NCBI GenBank assembly: GCA_964479405.1
Contig: CAYZMA010000004.1
Location: forward strand, 1 to 39,397
Origin: JAMCZU01 sp964479405
Lineage (GTDB): Bacteria; Patescibacteriota; UBA1384; UBA12157; JAENIV01
Length of the DNA stretch: 39,397 nucleotides
Direction: 5' to 3'
Below are positions 15,864 through 24,015 of this stretch, piece by piece (within the stretch, counting starts at the first letter, position 1; each line of letters opens with the position of its first letter). A program made the translations under genes and the position numbers. The notes beneath the pieces are model-generated. The model made no database searches. It was not told where the DNA came from and was given only the letters and a program-made list of their open reading frames with translations.

Positions 15864-17441
15864 TTAAGAAATAACTTCCTCTAATCTTTCTATCACAAAT
15901 TCTTTATCTAAACTAGCCAGAAGCCAGCCGGCTTGCGGGCCGGAATCTTTACCTAGAAAGGTTAAATAAATAGCTGAAAAAGCATCCCGAGGTGGAATTC
16001 CGATTTCTTTTTTAATATTGTGAATTTCTTTATGCAAATCTTCGCCTGTAAAATCTTTTGATTTTAGAACATTTAAAATCCGCTCCAAAAACTCTTTTTG
16101 TTCATTACTTAAACTTTTGGCCGCTTCTGGCATTTTCTCTTGAACCGTAAATTTGTAATTTTCAGGCGCGTATTTTTCAAGCCACTTTTTGGCGGCTACA
16201 ATCCGATCTTCAATTTCTTGTTTTTCAATTTCAGTCAAATCTTGCCTTTTTTCTTCTTTAGCATAGGCCAAAATATCCACCCGAGGTATTTGGAGCATAT
16301 ATGCAATTTTAGAAAATCGTAAAATATATTTAGGGGTGCTACCCAGAGAGCTCTGCCCAACGGGATCAATTTCCGTATAATAAAATACCCGCGCCAGATC
16401 GGATTTTGGATCTTCGTAGAAAGCTAAAGCACAGCGATCGTATTCGTCGTAAAGCAAAGGAATAGTTTCGCCTTCTGGGTTAAACTCTAGCGCTTTTTTG
16501 TATTTAGTTCTCACAAATAAAAATCTTAAAAGGTTTGCCAAAAGCAAATCATACATATCTTTAGCTGTGACGCCCAAACCTTTAGATGACGACATTTTTG
16601 CGCCACCAATAAGCAGATGTTCGTATCTAATATCATAAGGCGGTTCTTTTTTAAAAACTTCTCTAAAAATACGATTAGCAATATCGCGCGAACCGCCAGC
16701 GGCTGAATGGTCTTTCCCCGCTCCCTCAATATCAATAGCCATTAAATACCACTTTGACGGCCATTCTACTTTATAAGGCATTTTACCATTACCGTCATAA
16801 GGCGAGATTTTCCCTTTATACCCACAACCTTTAGCCCATGAAACCAAATTTTCTTCGCAGGTAAAATCAACTTCTTTGCCGTCCCAGCCAGTTACTTTAG
16901 TTGTCCCAATCTTGCCACATTTAGGACAAACTGCTTGAAACGGATACCAATCATCACCCTTTTCGGAGCCAGAAACTTCTTTATAAATTTTTCTAATGGC
17001 TACGGCATTATCTAAAACTATTTTAATCGCTTCATTAAACTTTCCAGCGTGATAATAATCCGATGTTTTTATTATTTTAAAATCAACACCTATTTCTTTG
17101 ATTATATTTTCAAGCTCATCTTGATATTGCTCGGCAAAACTTTTATGTTTTTCGTCAGGCGCTGGCACATTGCAAAGAGGCATACCCATATATTTTTCAA
17201 ATGTCTGATCAACATAAACCGGAAGTCCATCCATTGGATCAAAATCTTCAAATCCAAATTGAAAAACTGCCTTTTTTTGTTTATCCTGTAGACCTCGGCG
17301 AATTAAGTCATGAACAATAACCCCGCGCAACGACCCAAAATGAGCATGACCCGAGGGAGTTGTTGAGTCATTTATTAAAAAAGAGTCCTTGTCAGGATAT
17401 TTCCTAACTATATCTTCAATTATTTCATCTACCCAAAACAT
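15864..17441 (-). CDS. lysS: Class I lysyl-tRNA synthetase
   Basis: This 525-aa enzyme belongs to the class I LysRS family typical of archaea and some bacteria, not the class II LysS/LysU type. It has an HIGH-like motif (SGHAHFGSLRG, near residue 30), KMSKS-like KMSSSKG (near 280), a zinc-binding Cys pair insert (CPKCGKIG, with a later CEEN and CGYKG), and a C-terminal anticodon-binding helical domain. It charges tRNA-Lys. ATG 17441 has AAGGAG upstream. A terminator follows the gene, and it is a single-gene transcript between terminators. Confidence 0.95.
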   Translation of the reverse strand: MFWVDEIIEDIVRKYPDKDSFLINDSTTPSGHAHFGSLRGVIVHDLIRRGLQDKQKKAVFQFGFEDFDPMDGLPVYVDQTFEKYMGMPLCNVPAPDEKHKSFAEQYQDELENIIKEIGVDFKIIKTSDYYHAGKFNEAIKIVLDNAVAIRKIYKEVSGSEKGDDWYPFQAVCPKCGKIGTTKVTGWDGKEVDFTCEENLVSWAKGCGYKGKISPYDGNGKMPYKVEWPSKWYLMAIDIEGAGKDHSAAGGSRDIANRIFREVFKKEPPYDIRYEHLLIGGAKMSSSKGLGVTAKDMYDLLLANLLRFLFVRTKYKKALEFNPEGETIPLLYDEYDRCALAFYEDPKSDLARVFYYTEIDPVGQSSLGSTPKYILRFSKIAYMLQIPRVDILAYAKEEKRQDLTEIEKQEIEDRIVAAKKWLEKYAPENYKFTVQEKMPEAAKSLSNEQKEFLERILNVLKSKDFTGEDLHKEIHNIKKEIGIPPRDAFSAIYLTFLGKDSGPQAGWLLASLDKEFVIERLEEVIS

Positions 17442-17534
17442 AAATCTCCTTAGATAGCCAAGATAATCGAGCTAGAAAAGATGTCTTATAAACTTAACTA
17501 TCTGATTATCTCAGTTATCCATATTCACCATATC

Positions 17535-17579
17535 AAAAAAACGGCTTCAGAGCAACCCTACACCAGAAACCGTTTTTTT
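17535..17579 (-). terminator. Terminator after greA
   Basis: An AAAAAAACGG..TTC arm pairs with GAA.CCGTTTTTTT. The single irregular position would be C-A on the plus strand but a G-U wobble in minus-strand RNA, so the minus strand (greA) is the one served. The 17442-17534 stretch holds the lysS leader, with no feature I can name. Confidence 0.8.
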
Positions 17580-17590
17580 ATAAGTAATAA

Positions 17591-18046
17591 TTATTTTATT
17601 GCCACCACTTCACAAGCCATTTTGCCATTTGGAGTTAGAATTTCTACTTCTTCTCCTTTAGCACAACCCATCAAGGAGTGACCCAAAGGCGAATCAACTG
17701 AAATTTTGCCAGTCCCAGGATCTGACTCCGAAGCGCCGACAATTGTGTATTCCGGGCTTTGACCATCAATCTTTAAAATAACAGTTGAACCAAGTTCTAC
17801 TTTGTCAGTGCCATTTTTTGTTAGAACTTTCGCTCGACGAAGCATTTCTTCCAACTCCAGAATTCTTCCTTCCACAAAAGACTGCTCATTTTTAGCATCT
17901 TCATATTCGCTATTTTCACTTAAATCTCCAAATTCACGAGCGGTTTTAATTCTTTGAGAGATTTTTAGGCGACGGTTCTTCAGGTCTTGAAGTTCTTTTT
18001 TAATTTTTTCGTGACCGGATACGGTCAAAAGAATCTGTTCTTGCAT
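17591..18046 (-). CDS. greA: Transcription elongation factor GreA
   Basis: This 151-aa factor has an N-terminal antiparallel coiled coil (about 1-75) with the acidic tip motif GDLSENSEYEDAK. The C-terminal FKBP-like domain (SPLGHSLMGCAKGEEVEILTPNG) is complete. It enters the RNA polymerase secondary channel and stimulates transcript cleavage in arrested complexes. Length and motifs are normal. It has its own promoter (18082-18110) and terminator (17535-17579). Confidence 0.96.
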   Translation of the reverse strand: MQEQILLTVSGHEKIKKELQDLKNRRLKISQRIKTAREFGDLSENSEYEDAKNEQSFVEGRILELEEMLRRAKVLTKNGTDKVELGSTVILKIDGQSPEYTIVGASESDPGTGKISVDSPLGHSLMGCAKGEEVEILTPNGKMACEVVAIK

Positions 18047-18081
18047 AAGTCCTTCTTTAATTTTACTAATATTTCTTATCT

Positions 18082-18110
18082 ATATTAAAATAAATATCTC
18101 TAAATGTCAA
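18082..18110 (-). promoter_or_regulatory. Promoter of greA
   Basis: On the minus strand TTGACA (18105-18110) is followed after 17 nt by TAATAT (18082-18087). The -35 box overlaps the last codons of the upstream penicillin-binding protein gene. Confidence 0.65.
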
Positions 18111-20005
18111 TGGTTAAAATACCAATTAAGAACATCATACACCACCGGACCGGCAGTTGCATAGCCTTCACCCCCTTCTTCAACCAAGGCCACAATCATA
18201 ATTTGAGGATTATTGTATGGTGCAAAAGCAGTCATCCACGCATGAGTTTTTCCTTCAGCGCCAAATTGAGCCGTCCCTGTTTTAGCCGCTACCGGCACTG
18301 GCAAACTGCCCAGAAGCTTAGCCGAACCAGAAGTAACTGCTTGACGCATGCCTTCACGAACTACTTGCAAATTTTGATCATCAATTAAATTTTTACTTTT
18401 AACATCTTTTTTAAAATCTTGAATAACATTACCATCTTTGTCGGTAATTTTTGAGACAATTTGTGGTCTTAAAAGTTCACCACCGTTGACAATCACTGAT
18501 GTTGCCATTGCCATTTGTAGTGGAGTAATTAAGAAATCTCCTTGACCAATACCCAAATGATAAGTATCGCCTAAATACCATATTTCTTTTTTATTTTTTT
18601 CCTTCCACTCTGGAGTCGGCACAAGACCGCTCGCCTCCCCCAGCAAATCAATGCCGGTTTTCTCTTGAAAACCAAATTTAATCAAATAATCATCCAGCTT
18701 GGCAATACCTAAACCTTTAATTTTATCCCAACCACCAGCTAAGGCATAGAAAAAGATATTGACACTTTCAGCAATCGCTTTACGAACATCGGTCAGTCCA
18801 TGAATTTTCCAGTCAGGGTAACTCCAATTACCAACCTTAATCTCACCCGGCGCGTTGATAGTTGTATTAGCTGTAATAATTCCCTCCTGAAGACCGGCAG
18901 CGGCTACAACCGGTTTAATAATTGAACCTGAAGGATAAGTGCCAGAAATTACTCGATTAAACATTGGTTTTGCCGGATCATTAATAAGCTTATTGTATTC
19001 TTCGTTCATATTTATAGATGTAAAAATATTATTATCAAAAGTAGGAAAGCTCGCCATGCCTAAAATTTGACCTGTTTGAGGATTAACCGCCACAATCGCT
19101 CCACCGGGAGAAGAAACAGCACTCACCTGCGCCCCCAAAGATTCTGCCATTTTTGCCTCAAGCGCGCCATCAATACTTAAAGTTAAATTATTGCCCGGCA
19201 TTGGGGCAGTAGCCGAAAGTTGTCTTTGTTGACGACCGCGGGAGTCAACTTCAACTTCCAAAATCCCCGGCTTTCCTCTTAAATATTTCTCATAAAACAA
19301 CTCTAAACCTTCTTGACCAATTTCGTCCGACAAACCATAATCAGGATGATTTTTCAAATCTTTGTCATTGACCTTACCAACATAACCAAGAACAGGACCA
19401 AGTCCAGAAATTGGTTGATACTCCCTCACTGGATCTTTCGCTATCACTACCCCAGGTAAATTGACTGTTTTGTATTCTAAAATCATCGCCGTATCGCGAT
19501 CAAGATTCTCTTTTAAAACAATTGGGTCGTAAGTTAAAAAACCTTTTTTTGCGACTTTGTCTTCTATTTCCGTCTTTGGTATTTGAGTAATCTCTGATAA
19601 TTTTTGAAATATTTCTTCTTTTCCAGTGGCATCTCTGGGGAAATCTAATGGATAAATTTCTAAATTAAAAGAAGCTTTATTTTGAGCTAAAATTTTCCCC
19701 GAAGAATCATAAATTAATCCTCTTGGCGCCGCAATTTCTCGAGCCCTAATGCGATTGCCTTCAGCTAAATTTCTATTGAAACTTCCTTGGGTAATTTGTA
19801 ATCTTAATAGTTGAGTCATAAGAACACCGAAAGCTAAAAATGAAATTAAATACGGCAACCAAAAAGACTTCTTTTTTTCTTGAAATATTTCCCCGCCAGT
19901 AGCATCTTTATTGAAATGATCATATTCTAATACATCCTGACGCAAACTTCGCCCTGATTTATCACCCGGTAGATAACGATCATCGTATAAATCAAAAATT
20001 GACAT
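18107..20005 (-). CDS. mrdA: Penicillin-binding protein 2 (elongasome transpeptidase)
   Basis: This 632-aa class B PBP has an N-terminal TM at about 48-70, a pedestal/dimerisation region at about 90-270, and a transpeptidase domain. The active-site motifs are S361-I-I-K364, S414-V-N and KTG (AAKTGTAQFG, near 580). It cross-links lateral-wall peptidoglycan with the MreBCD complex. It follows mreD with a 1-nt gap and is the last gene of the mre operon. Its presence argues for a peptidoglycan wall and rod-like or elongating growth. Confidence 0.94.
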   Translation of the reverse strand: MSIFDLYDDRYLPGDKSGRSLRQDVLEYDHFNKDATGGEIFQEKKKSFWLPYLISFLAFGVLMTQLLRLQITQGSFNRNLAEGNRIRAREIAAPRGLIYDSSGKILAQNKASFNLEIYPLDFPRDATGKEEIFQKLSEITQIPKTEIEDKVAKKGFLTYDPIVLKENLDRDTAMILEYKTVNLPGVVIAKDPVREYQPISGLGPVLGYVGKVNDKDLKNHPDYGLSDEIGQEGLELFYEKYLRGKPGILEVEVDSRGRQQRQLSATAPMPGNNLTLSIDGALEAKMAESLGAQVSAVSSPGGAIVAVNPQTGQILGMASFPTFDNNIFTSINMNEEYNKLINDPAKPMFNRVISGTYPSGSIIKPVVAAAGLQEGIITANTTINAPGEIKVGNWSYPDWKIHGLTDVRKAIAESVNIFFYALAGGWDKIKGLGIAKLDDYLIKFGFQEKTGIDLLGEASGLVPTPEWKEKNKKEIWYLGDTYHLGIGQGDFLITPLQMAMATSVIVNGGELLRPQIVSKITDKDGNVIQDFKKDVKSKNLIDDQNLQVVREGMRQAVTSGSAKLLGSLPVPVAAKTGTAQFGAEGKTHAWMTAFAPYNNPQIMIVALVEEGGEGYATAGPVVYDVLNWYFNH

Positions 20006-20006
20006 T

Positions 20007-20480
20007 TTAACTAAATTTTATCTCCTCTTGTTTTGTAAATTTCTCAAGAACAAAATAAATAATAATTCCCCATAAGCCATTGAGAAGTCCGTCAACAATT
20101 ATTTGCCAAGTAGGTATTACATGAATTGCTAAACACATCATCAAATCAATAAAAATAAATATTACAAAAATAATTAAGAAAATTAGTAATGGATTTATGG
20201 TTGGAATATTTTTTAAAATAATAAAATTTAAAAAAAGTAAAACTAGAATTATTATTAAAGTATAAAAACCAAATCTAAGTGGCGAAGCTAAATCTAAAAA
20301 TAAACCGCCTAAAACAGCCACCAATAAACTATCTGATAAAAATCCTTTAAAAAGTAAAACAATACTGATTACAAAAATTAAATTTGGGATAAAATTGTAA
20401 ATTGAAAATTTACTTAATAAAGTAAATTGCAAAATGACCAGTAATAAAATTAATAAAACTTTAATTAAATTTTTTTTCAT
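20007..20480 (-). CDS. mreD: Rod shape-determining membrane protein MreD
   Basis: This 157-aa protein is almost wholly hydrophobic, with five or six predicted TM segments. It shows the usual MreD opening (VLLILLLVILQFTLL...FIPNLIFVISIVLLF). Sequence conservation in the family is low, so the call rests heavily on the position between mreC and mrdA. It overlaps mreC by 4 nt. It helps assemble the elongasome in the membrane. Confidence 0.88.
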   Translation of the reverse strand: MKKNLIKVLLILLLVILQFTLLSKFSIYNFIPNLIFVISIVLLFKGFLSDSLLVAVLGGLFLDLASPLRFGFYTLIIILVLLFLNFIILKNIPTINPLLIFLIIFVIFIFIDLMMCLAIHVIPTWQIIVDGLLNGLWGIIIYFVLEKFTKQEEIKFS

Positions 20481-21262
20481 TGCGAAACCACAAAAACAAA
20501 TTCCAAGAAATAAATTTGTATTGGTGATTTAACAGTGACTTTTTGGAAAATTTCTCCTTCGCGAGAAACAACATCTTCAACTTCCCCCACCATTAGACCC
20601 ATAGGAATATCGCCACCAAGACCAGAAGTTACTACCTGCTCTCCTTTTTTAATTGGAATATTTAAAGGAATATCCTCAACTGTAAGTCCCCCAAACCCGC
20701 CTCTTAGCATACCTGTCCCGCGCGAATCTTGTAAAACAACTGGCGCTAACGAATTACTGTCAGTAATTAAAATAACTTCAGCCGAATTTAGAAAAACCTG
20801 TCTGACTGTTCCCACCAAAAACCCTTGTGAAATAATCGCCTGATTTTGTTTCACACCATCTTTTTCGCCGCGATCAATTATAACTGTTTTTAAATAACCG
20901 GAAACTGAACGACCTATAATATTGGCTGGCGCTAACTTTAGATCACCCTTAGTATTTAAAAAACCAATTTCTTTTTTTAAAATTTCATTTTCGTGTTGAA
21001 CTTCTTTTAATATTGCCAATTGTCCCTGAAGTTCTAAGTTTTCTTTAATTAAATTTTGATTTTCTTTTCCTAATGAATTTAAATTAGTAAAATTACCAAA
21101 AATTGAGACTACTTTATCAACCGTAAAATTTGAAACAATTGAAAAAGGTTTTAAAGCCCTGAAAAGAATATTTTTTGGAATAGATAAAAAACCTGTTGGA
21201 TAAAGCAAAAAACCAGCAATGATTAGAAAAAAGGCGATTATTAAAATTCTAAATTTTTTCAT
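20477..21262 (-). CDS. mreC: Rod shape-determining protein MreC
   Basis: This 261-aa protein has one N-terminal TM (about 5-27), a coiled coil (about 60-100, KENQNLIKENLELQGQLAIL), and the two beta-barrel domains of MreC (about 110-261). Family motifs include VIIDRGEKDGVKQNQAII, GLVGTVRQV-like FLVGTVRQVF and KKGEQVVTSGLGGDIPMGLMVGEV. It links the MreB filament to PBP2 outside the membrane. It starts 14 nt inside the mreB end. Confidence 0.94.
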   Translation of the reverse strand: MKKFRILIIAFFLIIAGFLLYPTGFLSIPKNILFRALKPFSIVSNFTVDKVVSIFGNFTNLNSLGKENQNLIKENLELQGQLAILKEVQHENEILKKEIGFLNTKGDLKLAPANIIGRSVSGYLKTVIIDRGEKDGVKQNQAIISQGFLVGTVRQVFLNSAEVILITDSNSLAPVVLQDSRGTGMLRGGFGGLTVEDIPLNIPIKKGEQVVTSGLGGDIPMGLMVGEVEDVVSREGEIFQKVTVKSPIQIYFLEFVFVVSQ

Positions 21263-22292
21263 TGCCTAGCAACACCCCTTTCAAAGTTTCAAGATCTTCT
21301 AAAACTAGACCTGTACCTCGGACTACCGAAGTCAATGGATCGTTAGCAATATGAACTCTTGTTTTTGTTGTTTCAAGAATTAATTGGTCAAGCCCTTTAA
21401 GCAATGCCCCGCCACCGCAAAGAACAATTCCTTTTTCCATAATATCAGCCACCAATTCCGGCGGTGTTTCTTCAATAGTAACCCGAATGGCTTCAACAAT
21501 TTGGGTGACTGATTTTTTTAAAGCTAAATTTACCTGCTCGGCATTTACAATAATTTCTTTTGGCAGTCCTGTCACTAAATCACGGCCGCGCATCGGCATT
21601 TCGGTATTTTCTTTAAAAATAGCAGAACCAATAGTAAATTTTATTTCTTCAGCTGTCCTTTCGCCTAAAAGTAAATTCATTTTATCGCGAGCAAAAGCAA
21701 TAATATCTTGATTCATTTCATCACCAGCAATCCGGAGCGATCTTGATGCTACAATTCCACCTAAAGAAATGACAGCTACTTCGGTTGTACCGCCACCAAT
21801 ATCCACAATCATATTACCACTGGCTTCCTGAATTGGCAGTCTAGCTCCAATTGCTGCCGCTACCGGTTCTTCAATTAGAAAAACTTGTCTAGCGCCGGCA
21901 TTTAAAGCCGCTTCTTCAACCGCTCGTCGCTCCACTTCCGTTACTCCATAAGGTATACCAATCACTATCCGCGGACGCGGAAATAGAGAAAATTTTTCAC
22001 GATGAACCTTATCAATAAAATACTTAAGCATTTGTTCGGTTACTTCAAAATCAGAAATAACCCCATCAACCAAAGGTCTGATGGCAACAATATGTGAAGG
22101 AGTCCGTCCGACCATTTTACGGGCGTCATTACCAATTGCTAATATTTGTTTTGATTTTTGATTAATCGCTACCACCGACGGTTCGTTAATCACAATGCCT
22201 TTATCGCGAACATAGACCAGAGTATTAGCCGTTCCTAAGTCAATACCGATATCATGAGAAAATATTCCCCAAAAACGATCTAAAATTTGCAT
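21249..22292 (-). CDS. mreB: Actin-like rod shape protein MreB
   Basis: This 347-aa actin-family ATPase has the phosphate-1 motif GIDLGTANTLVYV, phosphate-2 IVDIGGGTTEVAVISLGGIV, and adenosine motif GIVLCGGGALLKGLDQLI. All are close to canonical MreB. It forms membrane-bound filaments that guide lateral wall synthesis. It leads the mreB-mreC-mreD-mrdA operon. The start ATG has GAAGGAAA upstream; a second AGGAGGG lies further up. Confidence 0.96.
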   Translation of the reverse strand: MQILDRFWGIFSHDIGIDLGTANTLVYVRDKGIVINEPSVVAINQKSKQILAIGNDARKMVGRTPSHIVAIRPLVDGVISDFEVTEQMLKYFIDKVHREKFSLFPRPRIVIGIPYGVTEVERRAVEEAALNAGARQVFLIEEPVAAAIGARLPIQEASGNMIVDIGGGTTEVAVISLGGIVASRSLRIAGDEMNQDIIAFARDKMNLLLGERTAEEIKFTIGSAIFKENTEMPMRGRDLVTGLPKEIIVNAEQVNLALKKSVTQIVEAIRVTIEETPPELVADIMEKGIVLCGGGALLKGLDQLILETTKTRVHIANDPLTSVVRGTGLVLEDLETLKGVLLGNEKI

Positions 22293-22339
22293 AAGTTTCC
22301 TTCAAAATCCCTCCTAATACTTTTTTTATTTGCTGTTTC

Positions 22340-22345
22340 ATTATA
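22340..22345 (-). promoter_or_regulatory. -10 box of the mreB operon
   Basis: A perfect TATAAT on the minus strand lies about 48 nt before the mreB start. No good -35 hexamer is seen at 16-18 nt (TCTTTT at 17), so activation or an atypical promoter is possible. Confidence 0.5.
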
Positions 22346-22387
22346 CACTAAAAATAGATTTTAAAAGACCCGCCTTATAGCGAGGGC

Positions 22388-22415
22388 TTGACTTTACCAA
22401 AAAAATAACTATAAT
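22388..22415 (+). promoter_or_regulatory. Promoter of csrA
   Basis: TTGACT (22388-22393) and TATAAT (22410-22415) are spaced by 16 nt. The predicted transcript starts near 22422 and reads only csrA. It is divergent from the mreB promoter. Confidence 0.7.
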
Positions 22416-22461
22416 TAGTGTAGTCTGAATCCTACAAATACGAAAAGGAGGTCGTTGAAAA

Positions 22462-22659
22462 ATGCTTGTTTTAGCAAGAAGGGTCGGCGACTCAATTATG
22501 ATTGGCGATAGTATCAAAATAGTAGTTATTGAAATCAGAGGCGATCAAATACGCCTTGGTATTGATGCCCCAAAGACGATACCAGTTCATCGTAAAGAAC
22601 TGCTAGAACAAATTAGAGCAGAAAATGCTAAAGCTATTATTGACGATGGTGAAGACTAG
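22462..22659 (+). CDS. csrA: Carbon storage regulator CsrA
   Basis: This 65-aa RNA-binding dimer protein has the canonical MLVLARRVGDSIMIGD start, IRLGIDAPKTIPVHR core and a charged tail. CsrA binds GGA-containing hairpins at ribosome sites to repress or stabilise mRNAs. The Shine-Dalgarno AAAGGAGGT, 9 nt before ATG, contains a GGA, so self-repression is possible. It is a stand-alone plus-strand transcript with its own promoter and terminator, inside a long minus-strand region. CsrA is a translation-level regulator, and a candidate sRNA with a CU-rich seed occurs elsewhere in this window. Confidence 0.95.
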   Translation: MLVLARRVGDSIMIGDSIKIVVIEIRGDQIRLGIDAPKTIPVHRKELLEQIRAENAKAIIDDGED

Positions 22660-22674
22660 TTCTCTCCCTTTCGT

Positions 22675-22701
22675 GCCGAGTGTAACCCACTCGGCTTTTT
22701 T
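22675..22701 (+). terminator. Terminator after csrA
   Basis: GCCGAGTG pairs with CACTCGGC and is followed by six T. The T run overlaps the stop codon of the convergent mltG gene. Confidence 0.9.
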
Positions 22702-23608
22702 ACTCCGCTTGTTTTAATTTTGTCTCATGCTCCTGCAAAGTATTGGAAAAAACAGCCCGACCATTACTGCCATGAAAAAAATAGAGATAATCATTGTTTG
22801 CCGGATGCAAAGCCGCCTCAATTGATTTTAATCCTGGATTACAGATCGGTCCGGGTGGCAGACCAAAATTAAGATAAGTGTTGTAAGGTGAATCAACATT
22901 TTTATAATCAGAAACAGTTATCGGATCCCAACTGCCTTTAGCGTATTGAATTGTCGGATCAGCTTGCAATTTCATGTTTTGCGCTAAACGATTTAAATAC
23001 ACCCGAGCAATTTTAGCCCTGTCTTCGTCAAATTTAGCCTCTCTTTCCACGATGGAAGCCAAAATAATATCCTCGCGCTTGACCTTAAGATCGGTGGTTT
23101 TTTTGTTAAAATTGTCCAACATTTCCTGGCGAATTTCTTCCGGTTTAGTATTAGGTAAAAATCGATAAGTGTCCGGAAACAGAAAACCTTCATTAGCCGA
23201 GGCAATTTGAAGCAACGCCCCTTTTTGGATAATTTTCTTTTGATAAAGAAAATCATCAATTTGAGTTACTCGCCAACCTTCCGGAATAGTAGCAATATCT
23301 TCAGAAGTCTTGCCAGAATTCAAAACTGCCAATATTTCTTTAATACTTTGGGAAGCAGAAATTTTATAAACCCCAACTTGAATAAGATCGGCTCGCATTT
23401 TAGCATAATAAGTAAAAACTGTCGCCGAAGTTATTAGCCCCTCTTCTTGAAGACTGTCAGCAATTTCACGAGTGCTTTGCCCCGAACGAACAATAAAATC
23501 CTTCTCTTCGCCATTACCTTTCTTATTTAAATTTACATAAAAGTATATGCCAAAGCCAGCAACTCCGGCAAAGATAATAATAAAAGCAATTAATAAAATT
23601 TTCTTCAT
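22700..23608 (-). CDS. mltG: Endolytic murein transglycosylase MltG (YceG-like)
   Basis: This 302-aa protein has one N-terminal TM (about 3-25), a LysM-like small domain (VRSGQSTREIADSLQEEGLI) and the YceG catalytic domain. The conserved IVEREAKFDEDRAKIARVYLNRL contains the expected catalytic Glu, followed by LQADPTIQYAKG. It cleaves nascent glycan strands at the membrane. It overlaps ruvX by 4 nt. Its 3' end abuts the csrA terminator. Confidence 0.94.
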   Translation of the reverse strand: MKKILLIAFIIIFAGVAGFGIYFYVNLNKKGNGEEKDFIVRSGQSTREIADSLQEEGLITSATVFTYYAKMRADLIQVGVYKISASQSIKEILAVLNSGKTSEDIATIPEGWRVTQIDDFLYQKKIIQKGALLQIASANEGFLFPDTYRFLPNTKPEEIRQEMLDNFNKKTTDLKVKREDIILASIVEREAKFDEDRAKIARVYLNRLAQNMKLQADPTIQYAKGSWDPITVSDYKNVDSPYNTYLNFGLPPGPICNPGLKSIEAALHPANNDYLYFFHGSNGRAVFSNTLQEHETKLKQAE

Positions 23609-24015
23609 TTTTTTCGGATTTGGTTTATATATTGTTCCAAAATATATTTGGCTGAAAGTTTATCCACTTCTTCTTTAAATTCTTTTGTTTTTGGATTTAA
23701 ATTACTGCCTTCAAGTTCTCTTTCAGCTTCTTTAGACGTTAAAGTTTCGTCCACAAAATCAACCGATAAATTTAGATTTTGAGCCAGCATCAAGGCAAAT
23801 TTATAGATTTTATCCGCCTGAACATTGTCTTGAAATTTAGGAATACCAATAATAATTTTTGAAATATTTTCCTGCCGGCAAATTTTGCCAATTTCCGACA
23901 TGGCTTCGTCTAAATTATTATTTTCAATAATTCCAAAAGAAGCTACCGTTTTTTCGTGAGCTATAGCGACACCAATTCTTTTTTCACCAATATCTAAACC
24001 TAAAATTTTTGTCAT
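23605..24015 (-). CDS. ruvX: Putative pre-16S rRNA nuclease / Holliday junction resolvase-like RuvX (YqgF)
   Basis: This 136-aa RNase H-fold protein has the YqgF motifs: GLDIGEKRIGVA (first Asp), IIGIP, FVDETLTSKEAE (Glu), and the last Asp/Lys motif DKLSAKYILEQYI. In E. coli YqgF matures the 16S rRNA 5' end. Length is normal. It is sandwiched between the baseplate-J-like gene and mltG with 4-nt overlaps at both ends, as is common for ruvX-mltG pairs. Confidence 0.93.
   Translation of the reverse strand: MTKILGLDIGEKRIGVAIAHEKTVASFGIIENNNLDEAMSEIGKICRQENISKIIIGIPKFQDNVQADKIYKFALMLAQNLNLSVDFVDETLTSKEAERELEGSNLNPKTKEFKEEVDKLSAKYILEQYINQIRKK

Noticed and set aside
17442..17534. T-box or other riboswitch before lysS
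   Set aside because: No T-box sequence, specifier loop or leader terminator was seen. Only weak inverted repeats (TAACT/AGTTA) are present.
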